64,000 nucleotides of DNA, taken from assembly GCA_020137815.1 (NCBI GenBank), contig CM035359.1, positions 3,361,561-3,425,560 on the forward strand, written 5' to 3'. Positions 11,039-49,692 of the stretch are shown piece after piece. This DNA comes from Hormiphora californensis (lineage: Eukaryota; Ctenophora; Tentaculata; Cydippida; Pleurobrachiidae). Position numbers and translations under genes: made by a program. The first letter of the stretch is position 1. Every line of letters begins with the position of its first letter. The notes below the pieces were generated by a model. That model did not search any database. It was not told the origin of the DNA and worked only from the letters and a program-made list of their open reading frames with translations.

Positions 11039-11474
11039 GAAAATCTTGAAAAGAAAAACTGAACTCAGCTCCGACTCAGACTTTTTTCAGATCATTTTAT
11101 AAATTGAACGCGCGCGACTGCGCTGCGCTGTTGCGTGTTTTGCGCGTAATCCACCGAAAGCCGCGCATTATCGCGGTCGCGTCGTTTGAATTTTAACAGA
11201 ATTTAACGCTGCCTCAGCCGATCAACTTCGCTTCACTTTTTAACTTCATCACCACTGTCGTTGGCTCCTAAGCTAACTTTATTGAAATATTTCTTGCTGT
11301 GCTTACTGCTGAATTGACTACTGAACTAAATTTTGTATCATATCCGGTTATTCCTTTTACCATATCCAGTCTACACCGATTACACAAACTTCCCAGCAAT
11401 GTTAGGGCGGTGTGATGTCTGTTGATCGGTAGTGTACGTTGTTCTTTGGACAAAGGGTCCGTTAAATACTTTAT

Positions 11475-35395
<23,921 letters not shown>

Positions 35396-36345
35396 CCCTC
35401 CTCTTTCCATCGACCAATAACCCGGCCCAACATACCCTGCTTCATCAGACGATAACATCAGAGAGTGAGAGGTCCAGTGTCATATCGCTTCGTCCCAATG
35501 TTCTCAGTTTTTGAGATCGGACAGAGAGAGAGACGGGAACATTTAGCTGTGATGTGTGTTGAGAGATAACTTTTGTACAAATGTGTTTGGACTGGCATTG
35601 TAAATACTCTAGGTGGCCAATCGAGGCCCACATGTCTTGATAGAGATCTCCATCAGAGAGAGAGAATTGTTTGCCTAAATTGTTGTTTGTTTTCAGACAT
35701 GATATGTATCTGTTGTGTACCCTCCCTTGTTCACCCAGAGAGCTATAAGAGATGTCTCGAGGGCACGAGAGAGCTGTTTATGTGTGTTCCCTTGCAAATG
35801 TGTGTCCGACGGAGAGAAAGAGAGAGATACTTTTTCTCCGGCCCCATTTTAGATATTAGTTAATTGATGGGATCACTTTTTCAATGATTAGAGAGCTATT
35901 GTTGGGTTAAGATTCATGATGTTAGAATTGAAAAGAAAACATATCAAAGTAGAGTACATCATGTTTAACCCTGGGTGATATGTAAAAAGCTGAAAGATTT
36001 TTATTTTATGTGTTTCTCCAGTCTTTGGAGATGTGAATTGATGAAGAAGAAGTGTTATTGGCCTCGCAATATAATAATCCATTAAGTTTCTCAAAAAGAG
36101 ATTCGTTCACATTTATTTTGACCCACACAGTCAACCGAAGAGTAATTAAAACTTATGTAATTAAAACCGATGTATTAATTTGAAGAGAGACGTGTATTTA
36201 TTAGAACAGAACGTATATTTTTACAGCCAAAACCTAAAAGTAAAACACTGAGAGAGAAAGTTATGATCCTAGTCAATTTGTAAATACTAATATAATTACT
36301 ACTCCTTTATTGAAAATGCTCACCACCAGGGAACTAGTTGGAATG

Positions 36346-36454
36346 CAGGAACCGACCGAATCAGGAAATACTGGTCCCTGATTGGCTGATAACCAGTCAC
36401 GTGACCTAAATAACGAGTTTTGATTGGTTGTTTACTTAATCCGGTCGGTTCCTG
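36346..36454. mobile_element. hAT-like MITE, copy 2, with 8-bp target duplication
   Basis: Ends CAGGAACCGACCGAATCAGG and CCGGTCGGTTCCTG. The flanks show TTGGAATG directly before and directly after the element, an 8-bp target-site duplication, which is what hAT transposases make. Same core as copies at 7274 and 59132. Confidence 0.8.
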
Positions 36455-36604
36455 TTGGAATGATAGTGAGATGAGAAGATTGAGAGAGAAAGTTTTTTGT
36501 TTGTGTATTTGTTTAAGAAATTGTCTTTCCAATACAATGTTGCAATTTTAACTAAAAAATGATCTTGTTTCGTTTTGTTCCAAAGCAGCATAATTTAACT
36601 TGTC

Positions 36605-36890
36605 AGTCGACCCACAGTGAGCTGTCAGCTGCGTCGTGATGGGCGATGGTCTCGCTCCGCTCATATGATCAGAGCGATAAGAGTGGCTTTGCAATGACAG
36701 CATCTGTCACATATTTGCCATGCTACGCAGTCTGTCTATCGGCACTTAAGCGCCTCGCTTACGCTCGCCCTTCGGGCTCGCGTAAGCTCGCACCGGGCCT
36801 TCGGCCCGGTGTGAGAGCTGACAGACAAGGAACATGTCAATCACATATTAGATGGGAAGCTAGGTTCAGCGAGGAAATGCACTGAATCAT
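36605..36890. repeat. GC-rich stem-loop repeat (CGGCCCGGTGTGAGAGCTGACAG)
   Basis: Contains nested inverted repeats (CTTACGCTCGCCC with GGGCTCGCGTAAGC; CACCGGGCC with GGCCCGGTG) and the phrase GTGTGAGAGCTGACAGACAA, which recurs twice at 38298-38345 followed by the same GGAACATGTCAA. It is a dispersed repeat of unknown class, possibly a MITE. Confidence 0.55.
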
Positions 36891-37094
36891 GCAGAATATA
36901 ATTATATAGAGAGAGACTAGAGAGAGAGAGAGACACTGGTATAAATCAGTGATAAGATGGTCTGTCATTTCGATCCAAAGTTGCATTTCCTCGCAGGACA
37001 CTAAGTGTGCTGTCAGTGTGAAGTCTTCATACTGACAAGAACGAAGCTGCATATTGCATAACAGAGCACTCTTATCTTGATGAGAAAAGTACTT

Positions 37095-37520
37095 TGTTAT
37101 GCAGGCAGGCGTTCTTCGATTTGACAAGATAAACTATGTTGCTTCAATACGGCCCACTACCCTAATTAGTCAACACTCGGTAGTTGGTCAGTTGGAGGGC
37201 GAAATCATAAATAATGTTGCCCACCCTACAGCCATGTACTACTTCCCAGTACAGATCCTAGTGCCATACTCACCCAATTGGCCTCACAAACCCAACGGCC
37301 AACAAACCCACCCCGGCCCCCCGCTAATAAGCGGAACACCCTATTGCCCCACCCAGTTAGTGGTGAAGGGGAAGGCGGCGCAGGACAGAGTGTACTTGAG
37401 GATGTTACCTCTCCACACATGGCCATGTTCTGTCTGGCGCCGCGACCCATCTGAGCGCACTGTCGAGAATCAAATTGGGGTCTGGCGCCGCCAGACAGGC
37501 CATGTTGCATGACCGGGACA
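37095..37520 (+). other. Non-repetitive open frame, possible upstream exon(s)
   Basis: A 137-codon plus-strand frame overlaps a 121-codon minus-strand frame. An acceptor-like CCCTACAG at about 37232 is followed by sequence encoding YYFPVQILVPYSPNW, which could be an exon of the membrane-protein gene downstream. Also at 37697-37766 an open segment after CCCGAACAG encodes SAACRLQYSEIQIGPAFF before a stop. Neither is certain. Confidence 0.25.
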
Positions 37521-38082
37521 GCCTGATAGGCAAAATGCTCTGACCACGGTTCTCGCGCTGAGAATAGTGTCAGGCCAATTTGCTTTGACACACTGACAGA
37601 GCATGACGGGGACAGTCACGTCTTGGAGTCGGTGTCATTGATACTGTCAATTAACAGGGCAAACTCGAACCCCCTCCCTCCCCTGTCTTCCCCCGAACAG
37701 TCTGCGGCATGTAGACTACAATACAGTGAGATACAAATTGGACCAGCCTTCTTCCGGCGCTACTAATTAACCCACCTCCCCCTGCATTATTTACCCAGTT
37801 TGTGCGAGTGTTTTTGTTTTCTATCACGGCCCATATATAATGGGATTTAAGTTTTTCCTATCTCTGGTTCTTATATTCAAGAACGTTTTCTATAAAGCGT
37901 CGGCACCCGGAAATGATAGGTTGGAGTTGATTAAGGTATGAAGTGGTGATCCTTTCTAGCCGGCCTCCTGGACATGAACTGTTTACATTCACATTCGTGA
38001 TTGGAAATGAATTGGTCCTGCCAATTGGTCTTGCAGGGTCCCACAATTGCATTTTTTGAAATTTCCTTCAATATATTTTCAG

Positions 38083-40429
38083 GAGGGAAACTCTACCAAT
38101 GACACCCCAGCTGCTGTTCTTCCCCTAAAATGGAGAGATGTCAAGTGTACTTGTTCAGCTTCAAACTGTCCATGTCCACTAGAAATAACAGCGTGAGTGG
38201 ATAAATAGATTGACCTAGGAAACCCTGTCTGGCGGCGCTGACCCTATTTGATTGTCATGCTAGTAGCATTGCTACGCAGTCTCTCCATTCGGCCCGGTGT
38301 GAGAGCTGACAGACCCGGTGTGAGAGCTGACAGACAAGGAACATGTCAACTATTTGAGCGAGAATCAAAACGGCCAACTGGGTCTGGCGTATATGGGATC
38401 TTTACAAGCGTTGGGGTTCACCCAGAAAGCTTGTCAACTTTTTTCTGGGTGACATGACATGAAGCCCAACGCTTGTAAAGATCCCATATGTCATATGAAC
38501 ACCCTGTACAACACTTACAGGCCAGATACGATATGGGTTCAGCACATCCCATCACGGACCCACCTGAGCCACGGAGTGGTATTCTACACTGAGAAAATGG
38601 AGTGGGCCTTCACACTCTACATACGACGGTAGGTACACACACAATCTAGTTGGGTAACTCGGCAAACAAAATCCATAAACATACACTGACCAGTAGGGTG
38701 TGCTAAGTGAAAATTTTGTCGACTTGGCCAATAAGTTAAGGGTAGATATGAAACTATGGACAATTGTCTACTAAATCCTGAAATCGGAATCGGGGTAGTG
38801 TATGTCAATTACGTGGGCCAGGCGATTAAAAAAGTTTACTTTTTTACCGAAAAAAGGTAAATATGTGTGTTTTACACCAGTGTTTGGCATGTTCTTTATA
38901 TCAACTTTTTATAGACAGGGTCGTGTTCAGCGGTTTCATACCGATCAGAATGGATGTGTATCATGAAAGTTAGCCAAAGTTCATTTTTGACCTGAAAATG
39001 TTCATTTTGGACCAAAAATGTTCATTTTTGACGAAAAATGTTCATTTTGGTCATTTTCTTCTATTTTGAGAGCTTTTTCATGAACGGGATCGTGTTCAGC
39101 AGGTCAAAATTAGTCGGTTACAACCGGAATTTGCATTCCGACAAATAAAATCTTAAAAAGTTAAAATTCGTCTCCACTAATACTGCAAAGTAGGAGAATG
39201 TGCAAGAAAAAAAAGATGAAACAAAAAAATATTTCATTATAAAATGGAGTTCTGAAGGTGCAGACTGGAAAAAATGGTGGTACTGAGTCTCATGAGGCGA
39301 TTCATATGTGTGGTTTTTTCGAAATAACGCCCCAAAAAACATTTTTTGATATGAATATGCCCATATATGGGCATACATCGGCCCACGTAATTGGGCCAGG
39401 GTAGGACTAAAATTTTTTTACCAAATGTTTTAGAATGATCGTAGGAACTCATTCTAGGGGTAAACTATGTGAAAATTGGATTTTATTTATGAGTTGGGAA
39501 AAATAGCACACCCTACTGACCAGTGACCACTCCTCCTTCACAACTATTCACTAGGTGAAATGTGTCCCCACGGCCTATATCTGTAATGCATTGGGCACGT
39601 CGCGCCCCCCATGTTCGCGCGCCCGTAGGGCGATCCCCTACGGGGCTTGCCTGCTTCGCAGGCAATGTAATGCAGTGCATTGGCCTGATCAGGCCTGACA
39701 GGCATATCTCCATCTAACTTCCAACTCTGTTCTAGGTACGGTTCAGCGGCAGATGTTGCATGTTCAGGGGGAGTTCACTCGGTTACCGAGTTACCCCTTT
39801 CATCTTCCCTCGGCAATAAATCCACCACAGTTTGGAAAGTCAGTGTCTCAAATGATAGTGTAACGATAGGAAATGACACAACATGGTCCCTCCCTGCCCA
39901 GTCTTGTGATTATGGAACGGACGATTTAAAGTTTATCGGTTTTGAGCACCTTCTAGACAGTAAATTTTCAATCACACTCCAAGGTGATAACAGTATGACA
40001 GTACTAAATATGACTGTCATTACCGTGACCGCCACATGTATCCTACTCCTCTCCCTCTGTCTTCTACTCGGGTGTATAGGTGTTAAAACCCGACTGGTAT
40101 ACAAGGTTAGACAGCTGGTTTGGTGTAACTGTCTTGATTCTGTACCCGCAACCCTACCCCTTGACTACCAAATGTTATCGGTGAAGAGTGAGGGGATGCA
40201 GTACGAGGTGACACATCCTGCTCCCGGGAATTATGCGATCAATTCCTTGGGAAGGGTACTGCTGCAGAGTCACAGGGTGATAAATAAGGTGAGTGTGAGT
40301 GGGGAGTTGGGCATAGGGGAAGAGGAGGAGGGGTGTTGTAAGGATTTGGAGGAGGGATGTTGTAGTGACCATCTGGTGTGGAAGGAAGAGGGAAACAACA
40401 CGGATGTGGAAGCTGCCCCTGAGAGGTGA
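38083..40429 (+). CDS. Single-pass type I membrane protein, 3' exons, family unknown
   Basis: Three exons join in phase: 38083-38192, 38521-38628 and 39736-40429 (TGA). They encode about 303 residues. The extracellular part has N-glycosylation sequons (NST, NDT, NKS, NDS, NDT), a Cys cluster CTCSASNCPC, and a segment ending FTLYIRRYGSAADVACSGG, then TVWKVSVSNDSVTIGNDTTW and LKFIGF. One hydrophobic segment lies at about 39995-40080, followed by a tail of roughly 115 residues with a YQML (Y-x-x-hydrophobic) possible sorting signal and acidic CC-containing repeats. The W...IG..W...IGF pattern faintly recalls farnesoic-acid O-methyltransferase-type beta-sandwich domains; this is weak. The first exon is entered in phase 0, so 5' exons exist upstream and were not located. 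A TIR element lies in the last intron. Confidence 0.55.
38396..38490. mobile_element. 95-bp hairpin element
   Basis: TATGGGATCTTTACAAGCGT at the left and its exact inverse at the right give a stem of about 24 bp, with an inner CACCCAGAAA/TTTCTGGGTG stem. It sits in the intron before the 38521 exon of the membrane-protein gene. Confidence 0.7.
38691..39522. mobile_element. TIR element (AGTAGGGTGTGCTA ends) in the membrane-protein intron
   Basis: AGTAGGGTGTGCTA at the left is matched by TAGCACACCCTACT at the right about 830 bp away; GACC flanks both sides and may be a 4-bp target duplication. Inside, GTGTATGTCAATTACGTGGG has an inverted partner near 39370-39390, and several copies of TGTTCATTTTTGAC occur. 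No coding frame. It is a non-autonomous DNA element. Confidence 0.65.
39600..39712. repeat. GC-rich repeat with CCGTAGGGCGATCCCC hairpins
   Basis: Contains inverted words (GTAGGGCGATCCCCTACGGG; GCCTGCTTCGCAGGC; GGCCTGATCAGGCC). A related CGCCCTACGGGCG palindrome follows the gene at 40557-40570. Class unknown. Confidence 0.45.
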
Positions 40430-40547
40430 AGTTAAATGGTAGTGATTTGAAAACTTGATGTGATATGAGAACTTGTAGATAATGATATGATTCGATTTAT
40501 TTTTCAGTTCTACCAAAAAAGACCTTATTTCATTTGATACTAACTAG

Positions 40548-41052
40548 TAGGCCCGTTCGCCCTACGGGCGAATTTCGGGGAAATGGTAGCTGGATTAGGG
40601 AACGCTGACATCACATGCACCATCCGTTCCTAGCCTATCTCTCACTTTCTCCCTACCCATGTTGTTGTACGCTCTGGGCTTCCTGACAATTTCAAGGTGC
40701 GAATTTAAGAGATCAATGTCATGGAGGTGCAGTGCTGTTCCAGAAACTCATCACGTGAAAACTTCGCCGCTATGTAGCCGATTCGGATATTTCTATATTC
40801 GACTGGAGTAATCACCCTTGGGCGACGTTGGGTAAAGCTATCCGTAGTCGTTGTCCGTTGATTGGCTCGCTTGAACACGTTGGCGTAATCTGTCATATTC
40901 TCTAGCCTGCTCCCTGACAGCAGCAGATCTTCTGGACCTATATAACCGTTGCCGAATAGCGCTTGGGGTGGAAGAGCTAGACATCAGGACAGAAGTAAAA
41001 GAATGCACGTGCAGAATTGAATTGGCCCTTGGTACCCAAAACTGCATCTGGG
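40548..41052 (-). pseudogene. Possible decayed transposon coding sequence (Helitron-like guess)
   Basis: Two overlapping minus-strand frames (41047-40838 and 40896-40705) have non-repetitive, basic products: RQRLYRSRRSAAVREQAREY in the first, FKRANQRTTTTDSFTQRRP in the second. Basic R-x-Y-R repeats are found at the start of some Helitron Rep/helicase proteins, but nothing diagnostic (HUH motif, helicase) is visible. It may equally be an unrelated gene fragment. Confidence 0.25.
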
Positions 41053-41994
41053 AGTGAGGTTTCTAAGTTGCTCTAATAATTGCACGTGCAGGTGTAGTTG
41101 CTAGGTGATGTAGCACTGACAATTTGAATAGTAAGTAGTATGATGTCCTTCAAGAGTCCAGTCCACTTCTCCCTGTGCTTGCTCAGTATTATTGTGTGGC
41201 TCACACCTCGCTCTGTGAGGGTTCAGTAGATCAACAATTTTATTGCAAGCAAAAGTCCGTTCATTTTTGTGTTCCTTCCCTTTCCAAAAAACTCCCACGC
41301 TCTGCGCCACGTGGCGAGATATCTTCTTTCAAAAGAGAAATGTCGCCGCGCGCTACAGATAGTCACATGAAATAGTGGGTCAGACACGGGACCGCGACAA
41401 GTGAGGCCAGAGGGATCGAGATGGAGAGAAAAAAATATGAGACCGCAGTATTATGCATAATTATACATTTATACTCCGAAAAGAAGGGTAGAGAAAGAGA
41501 GATAGAGAACTGAAGAAATTATTCGGATAGTAAGGGATGGTGCCGGGTGGGAGTATTCTGCACACAGTCACTTGTTATGTGGACATATTTAAAAGAAGAG
41601 GGTCATCTTGTATCCTGTAATGTAATACCAAACACCCGTAATGGATATCATTGTCATCTTTTGTGTGGCGGACCAGGACAATAGTGTAGTACTGTACTGT
41701 ACTACTAGTACACAATATCATTCTTTTCCCCTTTTGATCTGTCCTAGTGTCATACATATATCCAAAGACCCCGGTCACGAATGAATAAACATCATATTTA
41801 AAATGTTTAAGTAGCTTCGCTCAACAACAAAACATACATAACTCTACACACACATTGTGCACTCCAAGGTTTTAGATATAACATTCTGATGGGATAAAAA
41901 CAGTCCCCGGCCCCCATCTTTCTCGTTCCCCGGAACATAATTCACTTTCAGGGAGGAATTGGAGTATATATCAGGACCGGGATCTCTTGGGCGA

Positions 41995-45143
<3,149 letters not shown>

Positions 45144-45295
45144 TTTGACTAGACACAAGAAATTGTAATTTATCTGAGAAATAAGAGTGTGTACGAGTAA
45201 AAAAGAGGGGTTCAAAAGTGTGAAGACTGGCGAGGCCAGCGTTAAAATCTGGGTGTTTCGTGAGTGCTGACAAACAGTTTTTCAGGGTTAGGGCT

Positions 45296-45342
45296 AAAGT
45301 AGGGTTAGGGTTAGGGTTGGGGTTTGGGTTGGGGTTAGATCT
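45296..45342. repeat. Interstitial telomere-like repeats (TTAGGG)n
   Basis: TAGGGTTAGGGTTAGGG followed by degenerate GTTGGGG/GTTTGGG units, about 150 bp upstream of the AK2 start. A shorter relic lies at 52498-52530. Both flank members of the GC-rich repeat family noted at 45360. Confidence 0.75.
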
Positions 45343-45357
45343 TGACATTTCCTACCA

Positions 45358-45560
45358 GATAAACTTTCAATAGGGATCCCTAAAAAAGTTCAGAAGTTAC
45401 ACAGCGTTTACACAGTCTTTACTCAGTCATTACACCCAGAGCGGCGCGTGCTGCGCGTTTCTTGATTTTCGCGCGGGTTCTTTTTGCGCGTACCAAATAC
45501 TCCCGCGCAACTAGCAAGTACTGGTTTTAACAATTTGGTTACCGCGCGCTACATGAACGT
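45358..45560. repeat. Dispersed repeat (AGGGATCCCTAAAAAAGTTC), copy 1
   Basis: About 100 bp starting AGGGATCCCTAAAAAAGTTC and running through TTTACTCAGTCATTACACCC to GCGGCGCGTGCTGCGCG is repeated inverted at 49372-49463. Confidence 0.8.
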
Positions 45561-45834
45561 ACAGAGCGAGTGTTGAGATACAACTCCCGTTGGCGGCCGT
45601 TGTTGTTTCTCTCGCACCAAAGATTGAAGCGACAATTGATCATCGCTATTTGCTACCGTCCCAGGCCACTGCACTGTGTAACCACCGATAAATCAATGTT
45701 TGTAACAAATTTAAATACGAGTAATTTTGTCGAGTTAATAGAATTATGCTCATAACAACAATATTAATCACATTACTAAAAGAAAGAGATGTCAGATGGG
45801 CGAAGAAGTATTAGTTTTTTATCGTTGTCAACAT

Positions 45835-46066
45835 TTAAAATGAGTACGGAAAACAATGAAAGTTCAAATATTTCAAACACTCATTCAAGGGCTTCGCCAG
45901 CACAGGAATAATCCCGTTATGACAGGCGACACCCAGAGTCCTACACACACGGGTGTTCTCTCCTTGTGCCACATTGAACTGTTGCCGTCCACCCCACAGG
46001 CCAGTTGGCATCTGCATCGTTACACCTGGAGAAGAAACTTATTAGCCAGGCACGGTCAGCAGTCCG

Positions 46067-46161
<95 letters not shown>

Positions 46162-46353
46162 CTCTCTCTCTCTCACTCATTTTCTCTCTCTCACTCTCTC
46201 CTCTCTCTCTCCTTCTCTCTCTCACTCTCTGTATGATGTAATGTACATCTGTTTATTACCTGGAGGTAGAATATCTGTTATAAGGAACCCTTTATCCACA
46301 AGTATTTGATCTCCAGATTGGAACTGCGTTAAAATTCCTGTCGCCTCCACTAT
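45835..46353 (-). pseudogene. DDE_4 (Harbinger-like) transposase fragment
   Basis: Two exon-like pieces on the minus strand. The first, 46353-46260, is bounded by AAACAG and a GT donor and encodes SGDQILVDKGFLITDILPPG, matching the conserved D-[KR]-G-F-x-[IL]-x-D-[IL]-L-P-x-G stretch of DDE_4 transposases (Harbinger/ISL2EU relatives). The second, 46025-45835, joins in phase and continues GVTMQMPTGLWGGRQQF with NTRVCR, plausibly the following P-x-F-x-G-x-x-Q-F and TR part, but diverged. The N-terminal catalytic Asp region and the last Glu are not seen. The interval between the two pieces contains a CA array. It lies just upstream of AK2. Confidence 0.55.
46071..46220. repeat. (AC)n then CT-rich array
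   Basis: AC dinucleotide for about 88 bp (46071-46158) followed by CT-rich repeats to 46220. Confidence 0.95.
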
Positions 46354-46629
46354 CTGTTTATCGGTTGACCCCCAGGGTTAGTCGGACTGATATAGGTAAT
46401 TGCACCGCATGGTGCTATTACTATCAAGAATTTCATCGTGTGATGACCTGCAGAGGGGGTGAACGATTAATTTTTTAACCGTAGCTCCACCCATAACATA
46501 ACAATTGGATAGGGATTTCAATGTCATTTTTGAAGAAGGGGTCTTGCAAAAATATGTGACCCTAGTTTTACAACTAAAATACAAAGAGATTCGCTCACCG
46601 TCCCTTCAGCCCTTCCCACCCCCCCCCCT

Positions 46630-46631
46630 AC

Positions 46632-46673
<42 letters not shown>

Positions 46674-46854
46674 CGAACGCGTGGATAAGTAAGGAAATTA
46701 GAGATTAGAAGAGTTTAATCTCTTATCAGTGCACTACAGTAGAAAGATTTGCGGGAATCGCCCTACCCAACCCCCCCCCCCCCCAAGATGTTAAACTCGG
46801 AAGATAAGATAAAGGATAAAAAGGAACAGATTAGATTGAGATAACAAAGCAAGG

Positions 46855-46945
<91 letters not shown>
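46630..46945. repeat. Two (AG)n microsatellites
   Basis: AG arrays at 46630-46671 and 46858-46944. Confidence 0.95.
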
Positions 46946-46946
<1 letters not shown>

Positions 46947-47116
46947 AGACGATGCTGGCGGGGAGGGAAGATAACAGTTGAGTGATTAAACAGTTGCAAC
47001 AAACTCCAAGTTAGCACACGCCACAAAGTGATACTGATAATAATATGGGGACCTATGAAGAACGATCCGTAACCCAATTGTACAGAACCCAGACCCCACA
47101 TAGGATCGGTCAAACG

Positions 47117-47256
47117 TTTCAGGGTTTTACCCCTTCTTCAGCTCAAATTAATTTGATTAAGTGGCGTTGAAACGTTTGAAAAAGTGCTGAAAAGTTTGAA
47201 ACTTTTTAACACTAAACAAACTAATTTGGGCTGAAGAAGGGGCAAAACCCTGAAAC
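47117..47256. mobile_element. 140-bp inverted-repeat element
   Basis: TTTCAGGGTTTTACCCCTTC with TTCAGCTCAAATTAATTTG on the left matches the right arm inverted with a few changes (CAAACTAATTTGGGCTGAAG, AAGGGGCAAAACCCTGAAA). The loop contains a second AAAAGTTTGAAACTTTTT palindrome. A MITE or foldback element. Confidence 0.7.
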
Positions 47257-47509
47257 CCTCAACCAAATCAGTGTTTCGACCTGTCTGAACTCAGAACTGT
47301 AATGACCTGTCCCCCGCTAGAAAAATCAATAAACACAACTAAATAGTATCAGCAGGAACATACCACCCATTTGCTCGTACAGATCTTCATAAAGATAAAT
47401 TTAAGTATAAGTATAAGTGTACGTAGTAAGATAGTACCAAGGCTTACCTTTGTACTCCGACCAGAATTGATTTCTTTCTCCATGACGGCCGATTGGTTGT
47501 ATATTTGCC

Positions 47510-47573
47510 TGCAAAGAGGGATAGGGAGATAGGGAGAGGGACAGAGAGAGGGACAGGGAGAGAGAGAGAGAGG

Positions 47574-47620
<47 letters not shown>

Positions 47621-48165
47621 TAGAGAGAGAGGAGAAGAGAGAGTTCTAGCTCATCTTTCTGCCGATCTCTATAGTAGCTATAGATTGAACTATCTCTCTC
47701 TCTCTCTGAATATCTACTCGAGAACTTATCTCTGGCTCTCTCTCGATTCTTTACACTTCTCTTTGGGTAGCTTCTCTGTGATCTTTCTCCTTCTCTTCCT
47801 TAATTTTGCTCCTCCGCTACATCGGATCTTTCTGCTTCTCGGTTACCTTACATTTGTTCTGTTCCTCTATTTCAATCTTCTACCTTCGTCTCTACTTCTC
47901 TCCTTTCCTCGTCCTCTCTCTCTCTTACTTTCACTTCTCTTTCTCTCTATCTCTCTTCCTCCAAAATCCCTCTTCCTCTCTTCTCTCTCTCTCTGCTTCT
48001 CTCTCTCTCTCTCTCTCTCTCTCGCTCTCTCTCCTCTCGCTCGCTTTGCTCTCTCCCCTTTTCGCTCGCGTGGGCGTCACTCCTCTCTCTCGTTCTCTCT
48101 CTCTTCTCTTTCCTCCTTTTCTCTCCTGTCCGAAACGTTGTCACTCTTTCTTAAGATAGAAGGAG
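47510..48165. repeat. GA array grading into CT-rich low-complexity sequence
   Basis: A GGGACAGAGA/GA array at 47515-47642 is followed by about 500 bp of CT-rich sequence. The 238-codon frame across it is Ser-Leu-Phe rich and not convincing. 48170-49300 contains further CT-rich sequence but no gene I can support. Confidence 0.8.
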
Positions 48166-48284
48166 AAAGAGAAGAGATGATGACTAAGTATTCCGTAGGT
48201 GCAAAATAATGAGCTTTGTGCTTCCGTATTTCTTCTAATAAACCGGGCGAGTTCTTCTTTACCAGTGGCAATGCTAGGATAGGG

Positions 48285-48885
48285 TTCCAGAACAAAATAG
48301 ATGACACAACTTCCTAGTCAAGGATCAGAATTGAATTTCTTTGTCTTCATTAGACGGCGAGGTTGTATACTTTCCTTCCTGGTTGTTGGAGTGTGCTCCG
48401 ACTATTTTGCATCAGCCTCGCGAGTACTTCGCTCTCTCGCTATTGTCTTTTTACCTCCAATCATTATATTATGAGGGCATACTGATCTACGTCTATATCG
48501 GTATAGAAGAGAGACCTTTATATGCTTTTCCTTTCTCCTTCTTACCCAATTACTTCTTCTTTCTCTATCTTCTCCCTCTCATCCTCTTTCTTTGCTCCTT
48601 CTTCTCTCTATTAAATCTCTGCTTCTCTCCTCTCTCTTCGATCTCCATAGTGCCTTCGTCGTTTACCATCTCTCTCTCCCCTCATCATCTCCTCCTTACT
48701 GCCTCTCATCTGAGACGAGAGGATGCTGCATCCCGTCTCCTGATAAACATTGGGCCCCTATTTTTGCTATCGTTTCCTCTCGCTGAATATTACCGTAGCT
48801 TATCTTCTTCTCTGTTAACTCCAGCTAACTGGCGAAGTGCTAGGTTCCAGAAAAATAGATGACAACTTCCAGTCAAGGATTTGGA
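48285..48885. repeat. Direct repeat pair (AGGTTCCAGAACAAAATAGATG)
   Basis: A segment of about 50 bp, GGTTCCAGAACAAAATAGAT with ACAACTTCCTAGTCAAGGAT, occurs at 48285-48332 and again, slightly altered, at 48841-48884. The 500 bp between is CT-rich. Confidence 0.7.
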
Positions 48886-48977
48886 GCCAGGTTTGCCAAG
48901 TGCTCGCTATTTGTGCATCTGACACCAATTACAATGGCAACAACATCGATAACTAAGAAAACTGGGTTATTATTTAT

Positions 48978-49006
48978 TGTCTCCCGGTAAATCAGGGTCC
49001 AACTGT
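48978..49006. mobile_element. Decayed MITE end
   Basis: CCCGGTAAATCAGGGTCCAACTGTA is a degraded right end of the CAGTCGGACC family. Confidence 0.5.
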
Positions 49007-49371
49007 AGCATCCGGAGAACACCTGTCGCCCAATATCATGATAATATCTTTCGCTTTCCTTCAAAACCGGGCCGTTTGAAAATTACAGTCGAAGTACATC
49101 TTTGATGGGCTATATCTTACTATCATAGGTAGGCTATATATACTTATAGCTGTGTATGTACCCAGATTGTAGTCTATCTAGCTAGGGCCTAGGCCTGAGG
49201 CCTTGAGAGTTTGAATTGAACGCTTTTCTCAAATCTTTAGTAGCTTTTCCACAAAAAAATTTAAAAAACCCTATTTTTAGAGCGCACTGAATATTAAAAA
49301 TTTAGCAGCGTTGTTACCATATTTTTTAGCCGCAGCGCGTAAAACACTCATGATTGCAGTGAAAACACCAA

Positions 49372-49570
49372 AACGCGCAGCACGCGCCGCTCTGGGTGTA
49401 ATGACTGAGTAAAGACTGTGTAAACGCTGTGTAACTTCTGAACTTTTTTAGGGATCCCTATTAGCCAAAACGGTTGAGTGGTTTGGCGGTTAGAGCCGAT
49501 TTAGTGAATCAACTTTTTTGGCAGCGCGCACCTGTAAACAGGCCACCAATCACCCAGATCGTAACGACGC
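49372..49570. repeat. Dispersed repeat (inverted relative to 45358), copy 2
   Basis: GCGCAGCACGCGCCGCTCTG through TTTTTTAGGGATCCCTAT is the inverse of 45358-45460. It continues with TTAGCCAAAACGGTTGAGTG and CTGTAAACAGGCC, which recur at 52556-52640. The GTGGTTTGGCGGTTAGAGCC portion looks like a Pol III A-box in a tRNA-derived SINE, but this is only suggestive. Confidence 0.65.
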
Positions 49571-49692
49571 CCGACTGGCGGCTGCAGGATTGGCAAACGT
49601 TGCTGGCCCCCAGCGCGGGATAAGGCAGCGCTTTTCAAGCTGCAGGGTTTCCAGACTCGAATTTTGAATTTTTCAAAACCTTTTTTGAAAAT

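Noticed and set aside
45296-45342. Chromosome end
   Set aside because: Only two or three perfect TTAGGG units followed by degenerate ones, with genes on both sides; an interstitial tract.
47493-48209. 238-codon frame as a membrane protein gene
   Set aside because: Its hydrophobic stretch is the translation of CT-rich low-complexity sequence, with no splice or family support.
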